Assembly (NCBI GenBank): GCA_964589175.1
Contig: CAZPRY010000016.1
Span: 1 to 64,000 of the forward strand
Origin: CAZPRY01 sp964589175
Lineage (GTDB): Bacteria > Fidelibacterota > UBA2242
Length of the DNA stretch: 64,000 bases
Direction of reading: 5' to 3'
Below are positions 44,111-52,922 of this stretch, piece after piece. Made by a program: the position numbers and the translations under genes. The stretch's first letter is position 1; each line of letters begins with the position of its first letter. The notes beneath the pieces are model-generated. The model had not been told where the DNA came from, did no database searches, and saw only the letters and a program-made list of their open reading frames with translations.

Positions 44111-44201
44111 TCATCTATTGGGAAGCCCCTAAAAATCCCGAAGGAGTGAGATGATTATAGCAGCTTCTTTCCGGCCGGGTGGTGCAGACGTTGATGTGGA
44201 T

Positions 44202-45164
44202 TTACAAAATCAGATTGAGCAATTTCGGCAAAATTGAATATTCGCAGGGCGGAGTGCCGATGATTTCGCCATCGGTTTCGACCGCAACGGTCAATTTTTC
44301 GCCCGATAGTGTGACCCTGTATCCCTGGTAATATTCGGCATTGGCCCTTTTTAACACGGAACCGGAATAAAGCGACGGAATGTAACTCAGGGTTTTCAAG
44401 CGGCCCATTTCAGTAATCAGGGCGACATGCAGTTTACCGTCATTATAAGAAGAGGGTACACCGTAGTTCATGCCGCCGCCAAAATTGGCGCATTTGAAGA
44501 CTGTCAGGTTTTTTAGAGAACGGCTAAAGTGATCGATTCGGTCTATCGTGATATCCGCTGAGAAATTAGCAAAACTCATTACATTCCCAAAGCCAGCGAA
44601 GAGCGCCGCAACATCGACATTCAGGCGCTTCAGGAAGGACATCAATGCCGTTTGACGATTGAACGCCACGATCGATTCACTGATGACTCCCACGCTGGAG
44701 TTTGCCAGAAAATACCGGGAACTCGGGTTCCCGCTTTTATCGTTGCAGATGACTTTCGCCACATCCACCGCATAGGGCTTTTTCGATAACACCCGGTCGA
44801 ATAGCGGAAGGCGGTCAGGAAACATTTTTTCCACATCGCAGCTGCTGCCGGCGCCCAGAAAGACAAGTTGAATGTCCAGATCAAGCAGGCGATCGTCCTT
44901 AATAATGCCGTTCAGTACTTCATTCAGGGTTCCGTCACCGCCAAAAACAACAATGCGTTTGGCCCCCTCCTCCACAGCCTGTTTGGCCAGTTCAAGCGCA
45001 TGTCCCGGATATTCAGTAGTGTGGCAATCAATTCCGAATTCACTGCCTTGCGACTCCTCGACAAATGTCTTCCACCGTTTGCGGGCTTGACCGCCGCCAG
45101 CCAGCAGGTTGGTGATAAAAAAGAGTTCCGGTTTTGGTTTTAATGCAGCGATAAATCCTCCCAC
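44202..45164 (-). CDS. Diacylglycerol kinase-family lipid kinase
   Basis: A 320-residue protein from a GTG overlapping the upstream GNAT gene by 25 nt, so the two are translationally linked. Catalytic-domain motifs: FFITNLLAGGG near the N-terminus, VVFGGDGTLNEVLNGI (about 73-88) for ATP binding, and NSSVGVISESIV and NFGGGMNYG in the lower lobe; the C-terminus ends in a beta-sandwich with YQGYRVTLSGEKLTVAVETDGE. Related to DgkB, YegS and sphingosine kinases; phosphorylates lipid hydroxyls at the inner membrane face. Confidence 0.85.
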   Translation of the reverse strand: MGGFIAALKPKPELFFITNLLAGGGQARKRWKTFVEESQGSEFGIDCHTTEYPGHALELAKQAVEEGAKRIVVFGGDGTLNEVLNGIIKDDRLLDLDIQLVFLGAGSSCDVEKMFPDRLPLFDRVLSKKPYAVDVAKVICNDKSGNPSSRYFLANSSVGVISESIVAFNRQTALMSFLKRLNVDVAALFAGFGNVMSFANFSADITIDRIDHFSRSLKNLTVFKCANFGGGMNYGVPSSYNDGKLHVALITEMGRLKTLSYIPSLYSGSVLKRANAEYYQGYRVTLSGEKLTVAVETDGEIIGTPPCEYSILPKLLNLIL

Positions 45165-46213
45165 ACCAGTGACTGTTTCAGATGATTGACCATGTCATCC
45201 CGATCGGGATCACCGGACCGGAAAACCGTATAGAAATTAACGGGGATCGACACCCCCCTGAATTTATCAACGACTTCCGCCTGCGGCGAGTGGAGCGGGT
45301 ATCCGCAGCGGAAGAACCGGTATTTCCGACGATTATTTTGAATTGCCCATTTCAGTAAATCGGCAGCCGCATCGCGGTATCCGTCCTTAAAGGCCAGATG
45401 GCGGATTACCAGTTCCGATAAGGGTTGTCCCTCGGGCGGCACTAATCGCAGCGGACTCATGATTTTTTTCAGAAATGCGAATTTGCCGCCGTAACGGCTT
45501 ATGACCGTATTCTTAAATTGCGCCTGGTCCCAAAGACTGATGGCTGCCACGATGGTATCATTGTGAATCGCCAGGCCGGTGTTGTCCAGGTTGAAATCTT
45601 TCTGGGTGTAAAGTGAAGCTAAATATTCAGCTGTCCAATTCGGTTTCAATTCATATCCGGCATAGAACTGCCGGTACAATTCGGCCATCTCCGGGATATC
45701 GGTCTGGGTGGCAAGGCGCAAACCGTACTTCTTCCCCGGCCGCAGCAAGGGGAGCGGAAAAATGTTTTTAACCCGATAATGACTTACCAGATCGAATGCG
45801 GGTATCCCGGCCCGGCCGGATAGCAAGGCTTCCATGGCATGATTCGCGCCAATAACCAGAATGAATCCGAGTTTGATTGGCGTATCCATCAGGTAATCCG
45901 TGACATGCTTCATCAGGCGAAATGCCAGCATTGTATTTTGGGATGGGTTCTCGATTTTTATACCGCCGATATAGGCAATCGAAATGGGATTTCCCTGGTA
46001 TTCCACTGTTCGGAAAACGATGCCGACCGTGCCGATGATTCCGCCGTTCTTTTCCGCAACAAAAACAACGAACTTATCTCCCATTAATTCATCCAGGTAG
46101 AAATAATCCGGGCTACGGTCGTTGTTCACGACCAGTTTCGCAGCCATCGGCGCCTGCCGGGATAAATCCAGAAGCGCCTGATTATCATCTTTTGTAGCAA
46201 CCCGAATGAGCAT
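45140..46213 (-). CDS. GNAT-family N-acetyltransferase
   Basis: A 357-residue protein from an ATG with AGGTG just upstream; the frame extends 18 codons further to a TTG without a site. N-terminal GNAT fold with RVATKDDNQALLDLSRQ, FVVFVAEKNGGIIGTVGI and YIGGIKIENPSQNTMLAFRL, whose last segment occupies the acetyl-CoA loop. The C-terminal half is a second, weaker GNAT-like region (TQTDIPEMAELYRQFYAGY). It overlaps the lipid kinase gene, suggesting a joint role, possibly acylation of a lipid or lipid-linked product; this is inference. Confidence 0.72.
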   Translation of the reverse strand: MLIRVATKDDNQALLDLSRQAPMAAKLVVNNDRSPDYFYLDELMGDKFVVFVAEKNGGIIGTVGIVFRTVEYQGNPISIAYIGGIKIENPSQNTMLAFRLMKHVTDYLMDTPIKLGFILVIGANHAMEALLSGRAGIPAFDLVSHYRVKNIFPLPLLRPGKKYGLRLATQTDIPEMAELYRQFYAGYELKPNWTAEYLASLYTQKDFNLDNTGLAIHNDTIVAAISLWDQAQFKNTVISRYGGKFAFLKKIMSPLRLVPPEGQPLSELVIRHLAFKDGYRDAAADLLKWAIQNNRRKYRFFRCGYPLHSPQAEVVDKFRGVSIPVNFYTVFRSGDPDRDDMVNHLKQSLVWEDLSLH

Positions 46214-46400
46214 AAGCACCTGAGGTTTCTCTTTGTTGATTTTAGACCAGACAGAAAAAAGATGCAAGATTAAATGTACATGTTTTACGATTCAGGGCGA
46301 CTTCGATACCAGGTTCGAGGCCTCTGTTTCCATCTTATAAAATGACGTCCGGAAAATGGAATCCTGCCGGGCAGGGAAAAGGCCGGCGGGCAGCGGCCGC
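46214..46400. other. Gap before AT-rich membrane-protein gene
   Basis: GC-rich text with GCCGG-rich hairpins near 46365-46400 at the border of the AT-rich island; no gene seen. Confidence 0.4.
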
Positions 46401-46429
46401 TTGACAATGGAAAATGGATTGAGTAATAT
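46401..46429 (+). promoter_or_regulatory. Sigma-70-type promoter upstream of the membrane-protein gene
   Basis: TTGACA (46401-46406), 17-nt spacer, TAATAT (46424-46429). Position and orientation fit transcription of the gene starting 178 nt downstream; the long leader is AT-rich. Confidence 0.55.
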
Positions 46430-46606
46430 CCTAAGAAATGAAACCATAACCAGTCCTGTGAGAGGAACGATTACGGTGATAGATTGTAAAAATAATCAAC
46501 TGTCAGGCAAAGGTTTTGAGAGAAAATCCTGACCGTAATGGGAAAGGTTATTGCACATTTAACAGAATACACAATATCGAAGGTAAAATAAGTTGGCGGT
46601 AATGTT

Positions 46607-47623
46607 ATGACGACAGTAATACATATAGTGCTTGCCTTGATGTTATTCCTAATTCAAAACTGGATAGGGAGTAAAGCATATTCAAAAGGATACATACGCT
46701 TTTCCTTGTTAGATGACAAAGACGAAGCATTATCTCTAAACTATGTGATTAAAGTATTCGGGCCTATTGTCTATCTAATTATCTGTGTAGCAATTTTTCA
46801 ATATTTCAAATTGAATCATTTCATTGGCAACATCTTAAATGTAGTTTACTACTACTTAATAATTCGTTTGACATTAATTTTCCTTTATGAAAGAGCAACA
46901 ATTGTCAATTGGTTGCGCATTGCTTATTACTATGCCTCAATTATCATTATTTCAACAATAATTTATAAGAACTTTATCAACTCCGTAGATAATCTTTTAC
47001 CTGACTTCGTGCAGATCAAGAACGAAATATGGTTATTAATCATTATTTTCATTTACCAGATTGGCAATGGTTTTGAAGAAAAAGGTCCAAACAGTCATCT
47101 TACTGAAACTATAAATGCCTATTTACCAGAAATAAAAAAACGAAAACGAAAATACATAATCAAAATGCTCGAAAAAATAAAACGACTATATGAAAAGACG
47201 ATAAATGAACTCTCCAATAGCGACAATTCCTTTAACCTTATAATTTTCTCAATCCTGATTTTTGAAAACTTCAACAGACCCAGAATAATTCGATGGCTTG
47301 AACGAATTTGGGTTAGAATCACAAAGGAAAATACTACTCAAGGAATAATGCAAACTTCATCTGATAAGCCTATTTCAGACATTGATAGTGTAAAGTTGGG
47401 GACTAAATACTTATATGACAAGTATTCGGAATTAGGCAAAGATAAATACAAACACTATCTTTTCAGGCGAATAATTAAAAAGCATTGCCCCGATAGGAAG
47501 TATATTCGTCAAATATTATTTATAGCAAAAGCAATTGTCGATAATCAGCAAAACAAAGATAATTACTCTAACATCTTGGAAGAAATAAAATCAGAGTTTG
47601 GACTTTACGACTACTATGATTGA
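46607..47623 (+). CDS. Membrane protein with a lysozyme/transglycosylase-like C-terminal domain
   Basis: A 338-residue AT-rich gene product. Helices at about 5-20, 48-66, 77-95, 106-122 and 140-152 give a four- to five-span membrane part. A basic helical linker (KKRKRKYIIKMLEKIKR, about 175-192) leads to a C-terminal domain with IFENFNRPRIIRWLERI (about 212-228) and TTQGIMQTSSDKPISDIDS (about 242-260), then VKLGTKYLYDKY. An acidic residue followed by G-I/L-M-Q and a later G-x-x-Y-L helix is the layout of lytic transglycosylase/lysozyme-fold enzymes. That assignment is by motif only. Ribosome site is weak. Confidence 0.5.
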   Translation: MTTVIHIVLALMLFLIQNWIGSKAYSKGYIRFSLLDDKDEALSLNYVIKVFGPIVYLIICVAIFQYFKLNHFIGNILNVVYYYLIIRLTLIFLYERATIVNWLRIAYYYASIIIISTIIYKNFINSVDNLLPDFVQIKNEIWLLIIIFIYQIGNGFEEKGPNSHLTETINAYLPEIKKRKRKYIIKMLEKIKRLYEKTINELSNSDNSFNLIIFSILIFENFNRPRIIRWLERIWVRITKENTTQGIMQTSSDKPISDIDSVKLGTKYLYDKYSELGKDKYKHYLFRRIIKKHCPDRKYIRQILFIAKAIVDNQQNKDNYSNILEEIKSEFGLYDYYD

Positions 47624-47723
47624 ACGTTCCTTCAGGTCCTCAGACCTAACATTATTTGAAAGCATGAGGATGAGTTTTTGTTTGGTATGAGCGCCTGACA
47701 CAAGCACTAATACGCATTATGCC

Positions 47724-47799
47724 AAAAATCCCGAAAGGATTACAGGTCGGTAGAAACGCGACGACCCGATACGGTTCCGTCCCGGACGGGCCGGGAGAT
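47724..47799. repeat. Dispersed repeat (unit 3)
   Basis: AAAAATCCCGAAAGGATTAC, AGGTCGGTAGAAACGCGACG and GTCCCGGACGGGCCGGGAG in the order seen at 25723 and 25923, here preceded by GCGCCTGACACAA. Confidence 0.7.
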
Positions 47800-47886
47800 G
47801 CTATGGCGAAAGCGCTGGTAAGACGGCCTTCCGCGGCAAGAGCCGCGGGTTACGGTTGACAATAAAAAATTGATGGAGGTGCAAGT

Positions 47887-48414
47887 ATGTCTAAAAACGC
47901 GCTTCTCAAATATTCCATAATGATCATTGTCATCGGTTCATTCTTTTCCATTTCCCGTTGCAGCCGGGGAAACGACGAATTGGAAAACGGGGTTTTCAAC
48001 ATATACCTGGTATTTAATTCGGAATTGACCGCACTGGAATTCGACCAGCTCCCGATCGAAAATATCAAGTTACCCAAAAATCCGGTTGCAACGGCGGAGG
48101 ATATCGATACTTATAAAATATTTCAGGGCATCAGCAGTTTATCGTTGAGTCATTCCATAATATTCAAATCCGAAATGAAGGAGCGCTTCGGAAGCGAGAA
48201 TTGTCACTTTGTGGTGGTGGTGAACGGCCTGCGGATGTACAAAGGCGCCTATTGGGCCAATTTTATGGACACCATGGGCCCGGATGTTATGATTTATCCC
48301 TACCGGGACGATGAATTTCATATCACGTCAATTGAAGAGGGAACAGCTAAAATCAATGATTCGAGAATCATCGATGCTTTGATCGAGGCCGGCATCAATG
48401 TGGTATACGTGTGA
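47887..48414 (+). CDS. Lipoprotein of unknown function
   Basis: A 175-residue protein with GGAGGT 7 nt before the ATG. Signal peptide MSKNALLKYSIMIIVIGSFF with a lipobox ISRC at about residue 25. The mature part is mixed alpha/beta (YLVFNSELTALEFDQL, NCHFVVVVNGLRMYKGAYW) and lacks a motif I can assign. It has its own short transcript space and no functional neighbour. Confidence 0.65.
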   Translation: MSKNALLKYSIMIIVIGSFFSISRCSRGNDELENGVFNIYLVFNSELTALEFDQLPIENIKLPKNPVATAEDIDTYKIFQGISSLSLSHSIIFKSEMKERFGSENCHFVVVVNGLRMYKGAYWANFMDTMGPDVMIYPYRDDEFHITSIEEGTAKINDSRIIDALIEAGINVVYV

Positions 48415-48547
48415 AGGCCTGAAACATTATGAAGATCATCCGCCGGATTTATGCGCCTGACACAGTAAAAAATGGCGACTCTGTGTAGCTAACACTTCTC
48501 AATTACATCTAACCTTATGATCAATAACATAACAAAGGAGGTATCTC

Positions 48548-49264
48548 ATGGAATCCCAGAATGAAATGCAAAGTTTCCCGATGCCCCGGATTGGCGACAA
48601 GGCTCCTGAATTCAAGGCAGTCACTACCCAGGGTCCACTCGATTTCCCGGCTCAATTTGTCGGCCAATGGGTCATTCTCTTCAGTCATCCGGCCGACTTT
48701 ACGCCGGTCTGTACTTCCGAATTTGTCACATTTGCCTCGATGGAGGACAAGCTAGCCGAAGCCAACTGTAAGCTGGTGGGTCTCTCGATCGACGGGCTTT
48801 ACAGTCACATCGCCTGGCTGAGAACGATCAAGGAGAAAATCGAGTACCGGGGTATGAAAAATGTCGAGGTCAATTTTCCGCTGATCGAAGACATCACGAT
48901 GGAGATTGCGAAGAAGTACGGCATGATTCAGCCGGGAGAGGCCACAACCAAAGCGGTCCGCGCCGTATTCTTTATCGATCCCAAGGGCATGATCCGGACG
49001 ATTATTTACTACCCCCTGAGCCTGGGGCGTAACTTCGACGAAATTTACCGGGTGCTCTTAGCCCTGCAAACCGCCGACGCGTTTAATGTCGCTACGCCGG
49101 CGGATTGGCGTCCCGGTGACGATGTGATTATTTCACCGGCCGGTTCCTGCGGCGCCGCTAAAAGCCGCATGGAAGGCAAAGAAGACATGGTTTGCCAGGA
49201 CTGGTTTTTCTGTACGAAGAAACTTGACAAAGATAAGGTTCTGAAAACGATTCTCAAAAAATAG
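48548..49264 (+). CDS. Peroxiredoxin, Prx6/archaeal-type
   Basis: A 238-residue protein with AAGGAGG 7 nt before the ATG. Peroxidatic C55 lies in HPADFTPVCTSEF, with the conserved Thr and the later Arg (TTKAVRAVFFIDP). The C-terminal extension has CGAAKSRM and VCQDWFFCTKKL, matching the archaeal/Prx6-like form in which C-terminal cysteines act in resolution. It reduces peroxides in the cytoplasm. A strong hairpin follows, so it is likely monocistronic. Confidence 0.92.
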   Translation: MESQNEMQSFPMPRIGDKAPEFKAVTTQGPLDFPAQFVGQWVILFSHPADFTPVCTSEFVTFASMEDKLAEANCKLVGLSIDGLYSHIAWLRTIKEKIEYRGMKNVEVNFPLIEDITMEIAKKYGMIQPGEATTKAVRAVFFIDPKGMIRTIIYYPLSLGRNFDEIYRVLLALQTADAFNVATPADWRPGDDVIISPAGSCGAAKSRMEGKEDMVCQDWFFCTKKLDKDKVLKTILKK

Positions 49265-49299
49265 GCTTTTCACAGGTCTGTACTGAGACTTTCATTCTT

Positions 49300-49352
49300 G
49301 CGGCTCTTTGGTCTGCACGGCTCCCCGGCCGGCGGACCGAAGAGCCGCTGAC
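49300..49352 (+). terminator. Terminator-like hairpin after the peroxiredoxin
   Basis: GCGGCTCTTTGGTC (49300-49313) pairs with GACCGAAGAGCCGC (49335-49348) at 13 of 14 positions around a 21-nt loop that has its own GGCCGG tip. The following T content is low. Confidence 0.65.
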
Positions 49353-49545
49353 TTTTGATATTTCCTATCGGGGACAATAATACATCTTCAAAACCGAATT
49401 CGGGATAGATCAGAGATTCGGCTTGACTCTGATCCACTTTTTCCGTACGCTTCGCAAAGGCATAATTTTGCCTGAAAAACCTGTGGTAAAAGATTTTGAT
49501 TACTTTACTCTTCGGATAGGAAACCGTTTAAAAAGGAGTCGCGTT

Positions 49546-50259
49546 ATGCAGCAAAAACATCGAATCGGAAGCGTATTATTGGTTTTGCTCTTACCCATAG
49601 TTCTGGCCTATCCCCAGATTGGTAATGGATCTTTCTCCGTCGGTCTGCACAGCAATCTGGCAATGCCGCAAACTCCCGGCGAATTCAAAGCTTCCTACCG
49701 ATCGGGGCCCGGATTCGGAGCCGAGTTTCGTTACAATTTCAATGAAATGTGCGGCATCATGATCGATTGTTCATACCGGAATCAGAATATCAAAACCAGC
49801 CAGGATACAATCCTGATGGAACTGATCGGCTTCCTCGAGTGGGACGGGGTCCGTTTCAAGGTCGAGGGCGGCAACCTGGTGACCAAGAGTGTTTCCACCA
49901 ACCTGTTCCGCTATTTCTCCAAACCCGATGCTTTTCTGCGCTTCTACCTTACGGCCGGCTGCGGATTTTATGTACTCGACGCGAAAAGTCTGAAAGCCGG
50001 CGCTACCTATAACGGCGAACCGTTCATCGGTATCCAGTATTGGGGACCGGAACCGCTGGTCAAGATCGGATTAAGTGAGGGACTCGGAATTGAAAAGAAA
50101 TTCAGCAAACGCTTCACGGCTTATCTTGAAACGAAATACAACTATATTTTCTCGGAGAGCCTGACGTATGAATTTATCTGGTCGCACGAAGGCGGTTCGG
50201 ACCCGGACGCCCGGCTTTCATACCTTACTTTTCAGGGAGGTGTCAGGCTGAACTTCTGA
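49546..50259 (+). CDS. Outer-membrane beta-barrel protein
   Basis: A 237-residue protein; AAAAGGAG 8 nt before this ATG decides the start over a longer open frame. Signal peptide of about 24 residues ending near LAYPQIG. Alternating hydrophobic/polar strands, aromatic girdle residues and C-terminal SYLTFQGGVRLNF with terminal Phe fit an 8-10-strand porin-like or OmpX/OmpW-like barrel. Function unknown; flanked by unrelated genes. Confidence 0.72.
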   Translation: MQQKHRIGSVLLVLLLPIVLAYPQIGNGSFSVGLHSNLAMPQTPGEFKASYRSGPGFGAEFRYNFNEMCGIMIDCSYRNQNIKTSQDTILMELIGFLEWDGVRFKVEGGNLVTKSVSTNLFRYFSKPDAFLRFYLTAGCGFYVLDAKSLKAGATYNGEPFIGIQYWGPEPLVKIGLSEGLGIEKKFSKRFTAYLETKYNYIFSESLTYEFIWSHEGGSDPDARLSYLTFQGGVRLNF

Positions 50260-50287
50260 TGGCGAATTGCTCTCGCGCGGTTTATTT

Positions 50288-51214
50288 TTAGCGATTCCTT
50301 ATTAAAGCATAGACCTGCTCGGAAAGGGCTTTCATCTTCGGCAGAGCGTCATCTTCCCGTAACGGCATGAAGCAGGCGATAACGTAACGGCATTCGCCGT
50401 CATCTACGATCCCCACATCATTGGTCCAATAAGAGAACCAGCCGGTCTTATGATAAAAAACGGCATTGCCGGGCAGTCCGGCGGCAAGTTTGGAATTGTC
50501 GAGTTGATTACCGAGCAGAACTTTCAAATGCATGCTCACCCACGGGTTCACCATCTGACGTGTCTCAATACGGTACATGAAATCAGCGGCATGCAGGGCG
50601 CAGGTTTCCGTGCCGCGAACTTCCGCATAATCAGAATCTTCGAATTTACGGCCCAGGAATTTACGCGTGACCTCGCTGCCATACCAGCCGTAATCGTGCA
50701 GCATGGCATTGATGTTTTCACGCCTGGCCAGATCAATCAGGCAATTTGCGGCCGAATTATCGCTGCGCGTGATCATCAAATCCAGAAGATACTGCACCGT
50801 CACGCTGTCGCCGTTGTGCAGCAAGGGGCGCGGATCGTGGCTTAGTTCACTGCTCCGGTCCACATCATTCGGCGCGCGGACAACGTACGGTTCGAAAAGT
50901 GAGTGTTTTGCTTCGGAAACCTGGTGCAGAACTTCCGCCGCAATGTACATTTTATAAACTGAAGCCGGATAGATGAAATTATCGTAATTCACACCGCCCA
51001 GGCGCGGCTCGGATTTGTTCAGATCGATCACCACCAGTGAGATTTGTTCGATGCCATCTTCGCCGACATCGTAATCGCCATCCAGCCCCAGCTCAGCGAC
51101 AATTTCATGGAGTTTGGCGGATAGGTTTTGATCCAATGTATAATATTCCGGAACGGTCACCTCCTGCCCCCAAAGCATAGAAGTCAGTGTCATTATTCCC
51201 CATAGCCTCTTCAT
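50288..51214 (-). CDS. Serine beta-lactamase-fold hydrolase (class A-like)
   Basis: A 308-residue exported protein; AAGGA precedes this ATG, and the frame open further upstream is not used. Signal peptide ends near WGQE. Active-site motifs: S85-V-Y-K88, S151-D-N153 and K256-T-G258, all at normal class A spacing. The omega-loop E-x-x-L-N motif carrying the deacylating Glu is not recognisable, so drug hydrolysis is doubtful; it may be a penicillin-binding or other serine hydrolase. Divergent from the symporter at 51490. Confidence 0.82.
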   Translation of the reverse strand: MKRLWGIMTLTSMLWGQEVTVPEYYTLDQNLSAKLHEIVAELGLDGDYDVGEDGIEQISLVVIDLNKSEPRLGGVNYDNFIYPASVYKMYIAAEVLHQVSEAKHSLFEPYVVRAPNDVDRSSELSHDPRPLLHNGDSVTVQYLLDLMITRSDNSAANCLIDLARRENINAMLHDYGWYGSEVTRKFLGRKFEDSDYAEVRGTETCALHAADFMYRIETRQMVNPWVSMHLKVLLGNQLDNSKLAAGLPGNAVFYHKTGWFSYWTNDVGIVDDGECRYVIACFMPLREDDALPKMKALSEQVYALIRNR

Positions 51215-51489
51215 ACCCAATCCTTTCCGCGAAAAATTCAAAGCGTGTGCCGGATTCATCCACAAATTAATTCCAAACGACTTAATTTCTCCGGAATTTT
51301 CCGCTGAGGTGACGATTTCTCCCCCCCGACATAAATCCGTCTTTTAGATGGAATTTTCAGCCGGATGTGATAAATTATCCCGGACGGCCTGACAAGGAAA
51401 AGACAAAGTGTAAAGTTCAAAGGTGTATGTGATCTCGCAATCAGTGAAACGCTTTCGATTGTCTACTTGAATTTATACGCGGAGCTGGC

Positions 51490-52920
51490 ATGAATCCGAT
51501 ATTGATTGGCTTGATTTTGTACCTGGCGGCGGTGCTCGTGATCGGTTTCCGGGCTGTTGAAAAGAACAAAACGCAATCAGACTTCATCGTCGCGAACCGC
51601 AAGCTGGGCGCTTGGCCGATTGCGCTTTCCGAAAGAGCCAGCGGCGAGTCGGCCTGGCTGCTGATCGGTCTACCTGGCGCGGCGCTGGCCGTTGGCTACC
51701 TCGAAATCTGGTCCGCCATCGGCTGCCTGCTGGGCATCATTTTCTCCTGGCTCTTCATCGCTGCGCCGCTGCGGCGGCTGGCCGGCAAGTATAATGTGAT
51801 CACGCTGCCCGACCTGATCGCCACTCATTTCGGCGGGCAGAACCTGTTTCTGCGCATCATCGCTTCCCTGATCATCACCTTCTTCTTCATTCTGTACGTC
51901 GCCGCCCAATTCAACGGCGCCGGTAAGGTGCTGAATGTCACCTTCGGTATTTCGCATCTCTCCGGGATGATCATCGGAGCGGGCATCATTCTGCTCTACA
52001 CGATCATGGGCGGCTTCCGCGCCGTGGTTTGGACAGATATGCTGCAAGCCCTGTTGATGTTTTCTACGCTGGTCATCCTGCCGATCGTCGGCTTTATCGA
52101 AATCCAGTCCCTTGATCCCGCGGCTTTGCATCCTCTGAGCAATTCTTCCCTTTCGTGGACCGGTGAAAAGACGGGTGTTTTTGCGGTCCTGGCGGTCATC
52201 GGCGGCTTGAGCTGGGGCTTCGGCTATACCGGCCAACCGCATCTGCTGGCGCGCTTTCTGGCGATTCGCGACGAGGGCGAAGTCCGGCGTGGACGCATCA
52301 TCGCCTATAGCTGGGCGATTCCAGCTTTTTTCGGCGCGTTTTTCATGGGCATTGTCGGAGTCGTTCTTTACGGCTCACAGCATTTCAGCGACCCGGAGAT
52401 GATCATGCCTTATATGGCCACCCACCTGCTCCCCGGCTGGTTCGCCGGCATCCTGATCTCGGGCGCGATCGCGGCCATGATGTCCACCGCCGACTCGCAG
52501 CTGCTGGTTACGACTTCCGCCCTGACGGAGGATATCTACCATAAAATCTATCGCCGGCAGACATCGCCCGAGCGGCTGCTCAGGCTTAGCCGGATCGCGA
52601 CGATCGTCATCGGTATCATTGCCTTTGCAATGGCTTACAATTCGACGGAACTGGTCTTCTCGCTGGTTTCATATGCCTGGTCGGGATTGGGCGCCAGCTT
52701 TGGGCCGGTACTGCTGTGTATCCTGTACTGGAAAGGCCTTACCAAGGCCGGCGCGACTGCCGGAATGCTCACGGGCGCGCTGTCTACAATTCTCTGGAAA
52801 AATATCGCCGTCCTGCAGAATATCATTTCCGAACGGTTTGCGAGCTACGTTCTCGCCTTTGCGGTGATTGTTTTGGTGAGTTTACTGACACGCGCCCGGA
52901 CAGTCCATTCAGCCGATTAA
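51490..52920 (+). CDS. Sodium:solute symporter (SSS family), proline/PutP-like
   Basis: A 476-residue protein with about 13 membrane helices. Family motifs: FIVANRKLGAWPIALSERASGESAWLL near the N-terminus, TIMGGFRAVVWTDMLQALLM in the middle, GGLSWGFGYTGQPHLLARFLA, and the core sodium-site helix AIAAMMSTADSQLLVTTSALTED. The length and these motifs are close to PutP/PanF members. Substrate cannot be fixed; amino acid is likely. Convergent with the amylase gene, with only 2 nt between the two stop codons. Confidence 0.88.
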   Translation: MNPILIGLILYLAAVLVIGFRAVEKNKTQSDFIVANRKLGAWPIALSERASGESAWLLIGLPGAALAVGYLEIWSAIGCLLGIIFSWLFIAAPLRRLAGKYNVITLPDLIATHFGGQNLFLRIIASLIITFFFILYVAAQFNGAGKVLNVTFGISHLSGMIIGAGIILLYTIMGGFRAVVWTDMLQALLMFSTLVILPIVGFIEIQSLDPAALHPLSNSSLSWTGEKTGVFAVLAVIGGLSWGFGYTGQPHLLARFLAIRDEGEVRRGRIIAYSWAIPAFFGAFFMGIVGVVLYGSQHFSDPEMIMPYMATHLLPGWFAGILISGAIAAMMSTADSQLLVTTSALTEDIYHKIYRRQTSPERLLRLSRIATIVIGIIAFAMAYNSTELVFSLVSYAWSGLGASFGPVLLCILYWKGLTKAGATAGMLTGALSTILWKNIAVLQNIISERFASYVLAFAVIVLVSLLTRARTVHSAD

Positions 52921-52922
52921 AC

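Noticed and set aside
46607..47660. Further integron cassette around the lysozyme-like gene
   Set aside because: ACCTAAC follows the stop codon, but no complementary GTTAGGT core lies at the 5' end and no paired arms were found.
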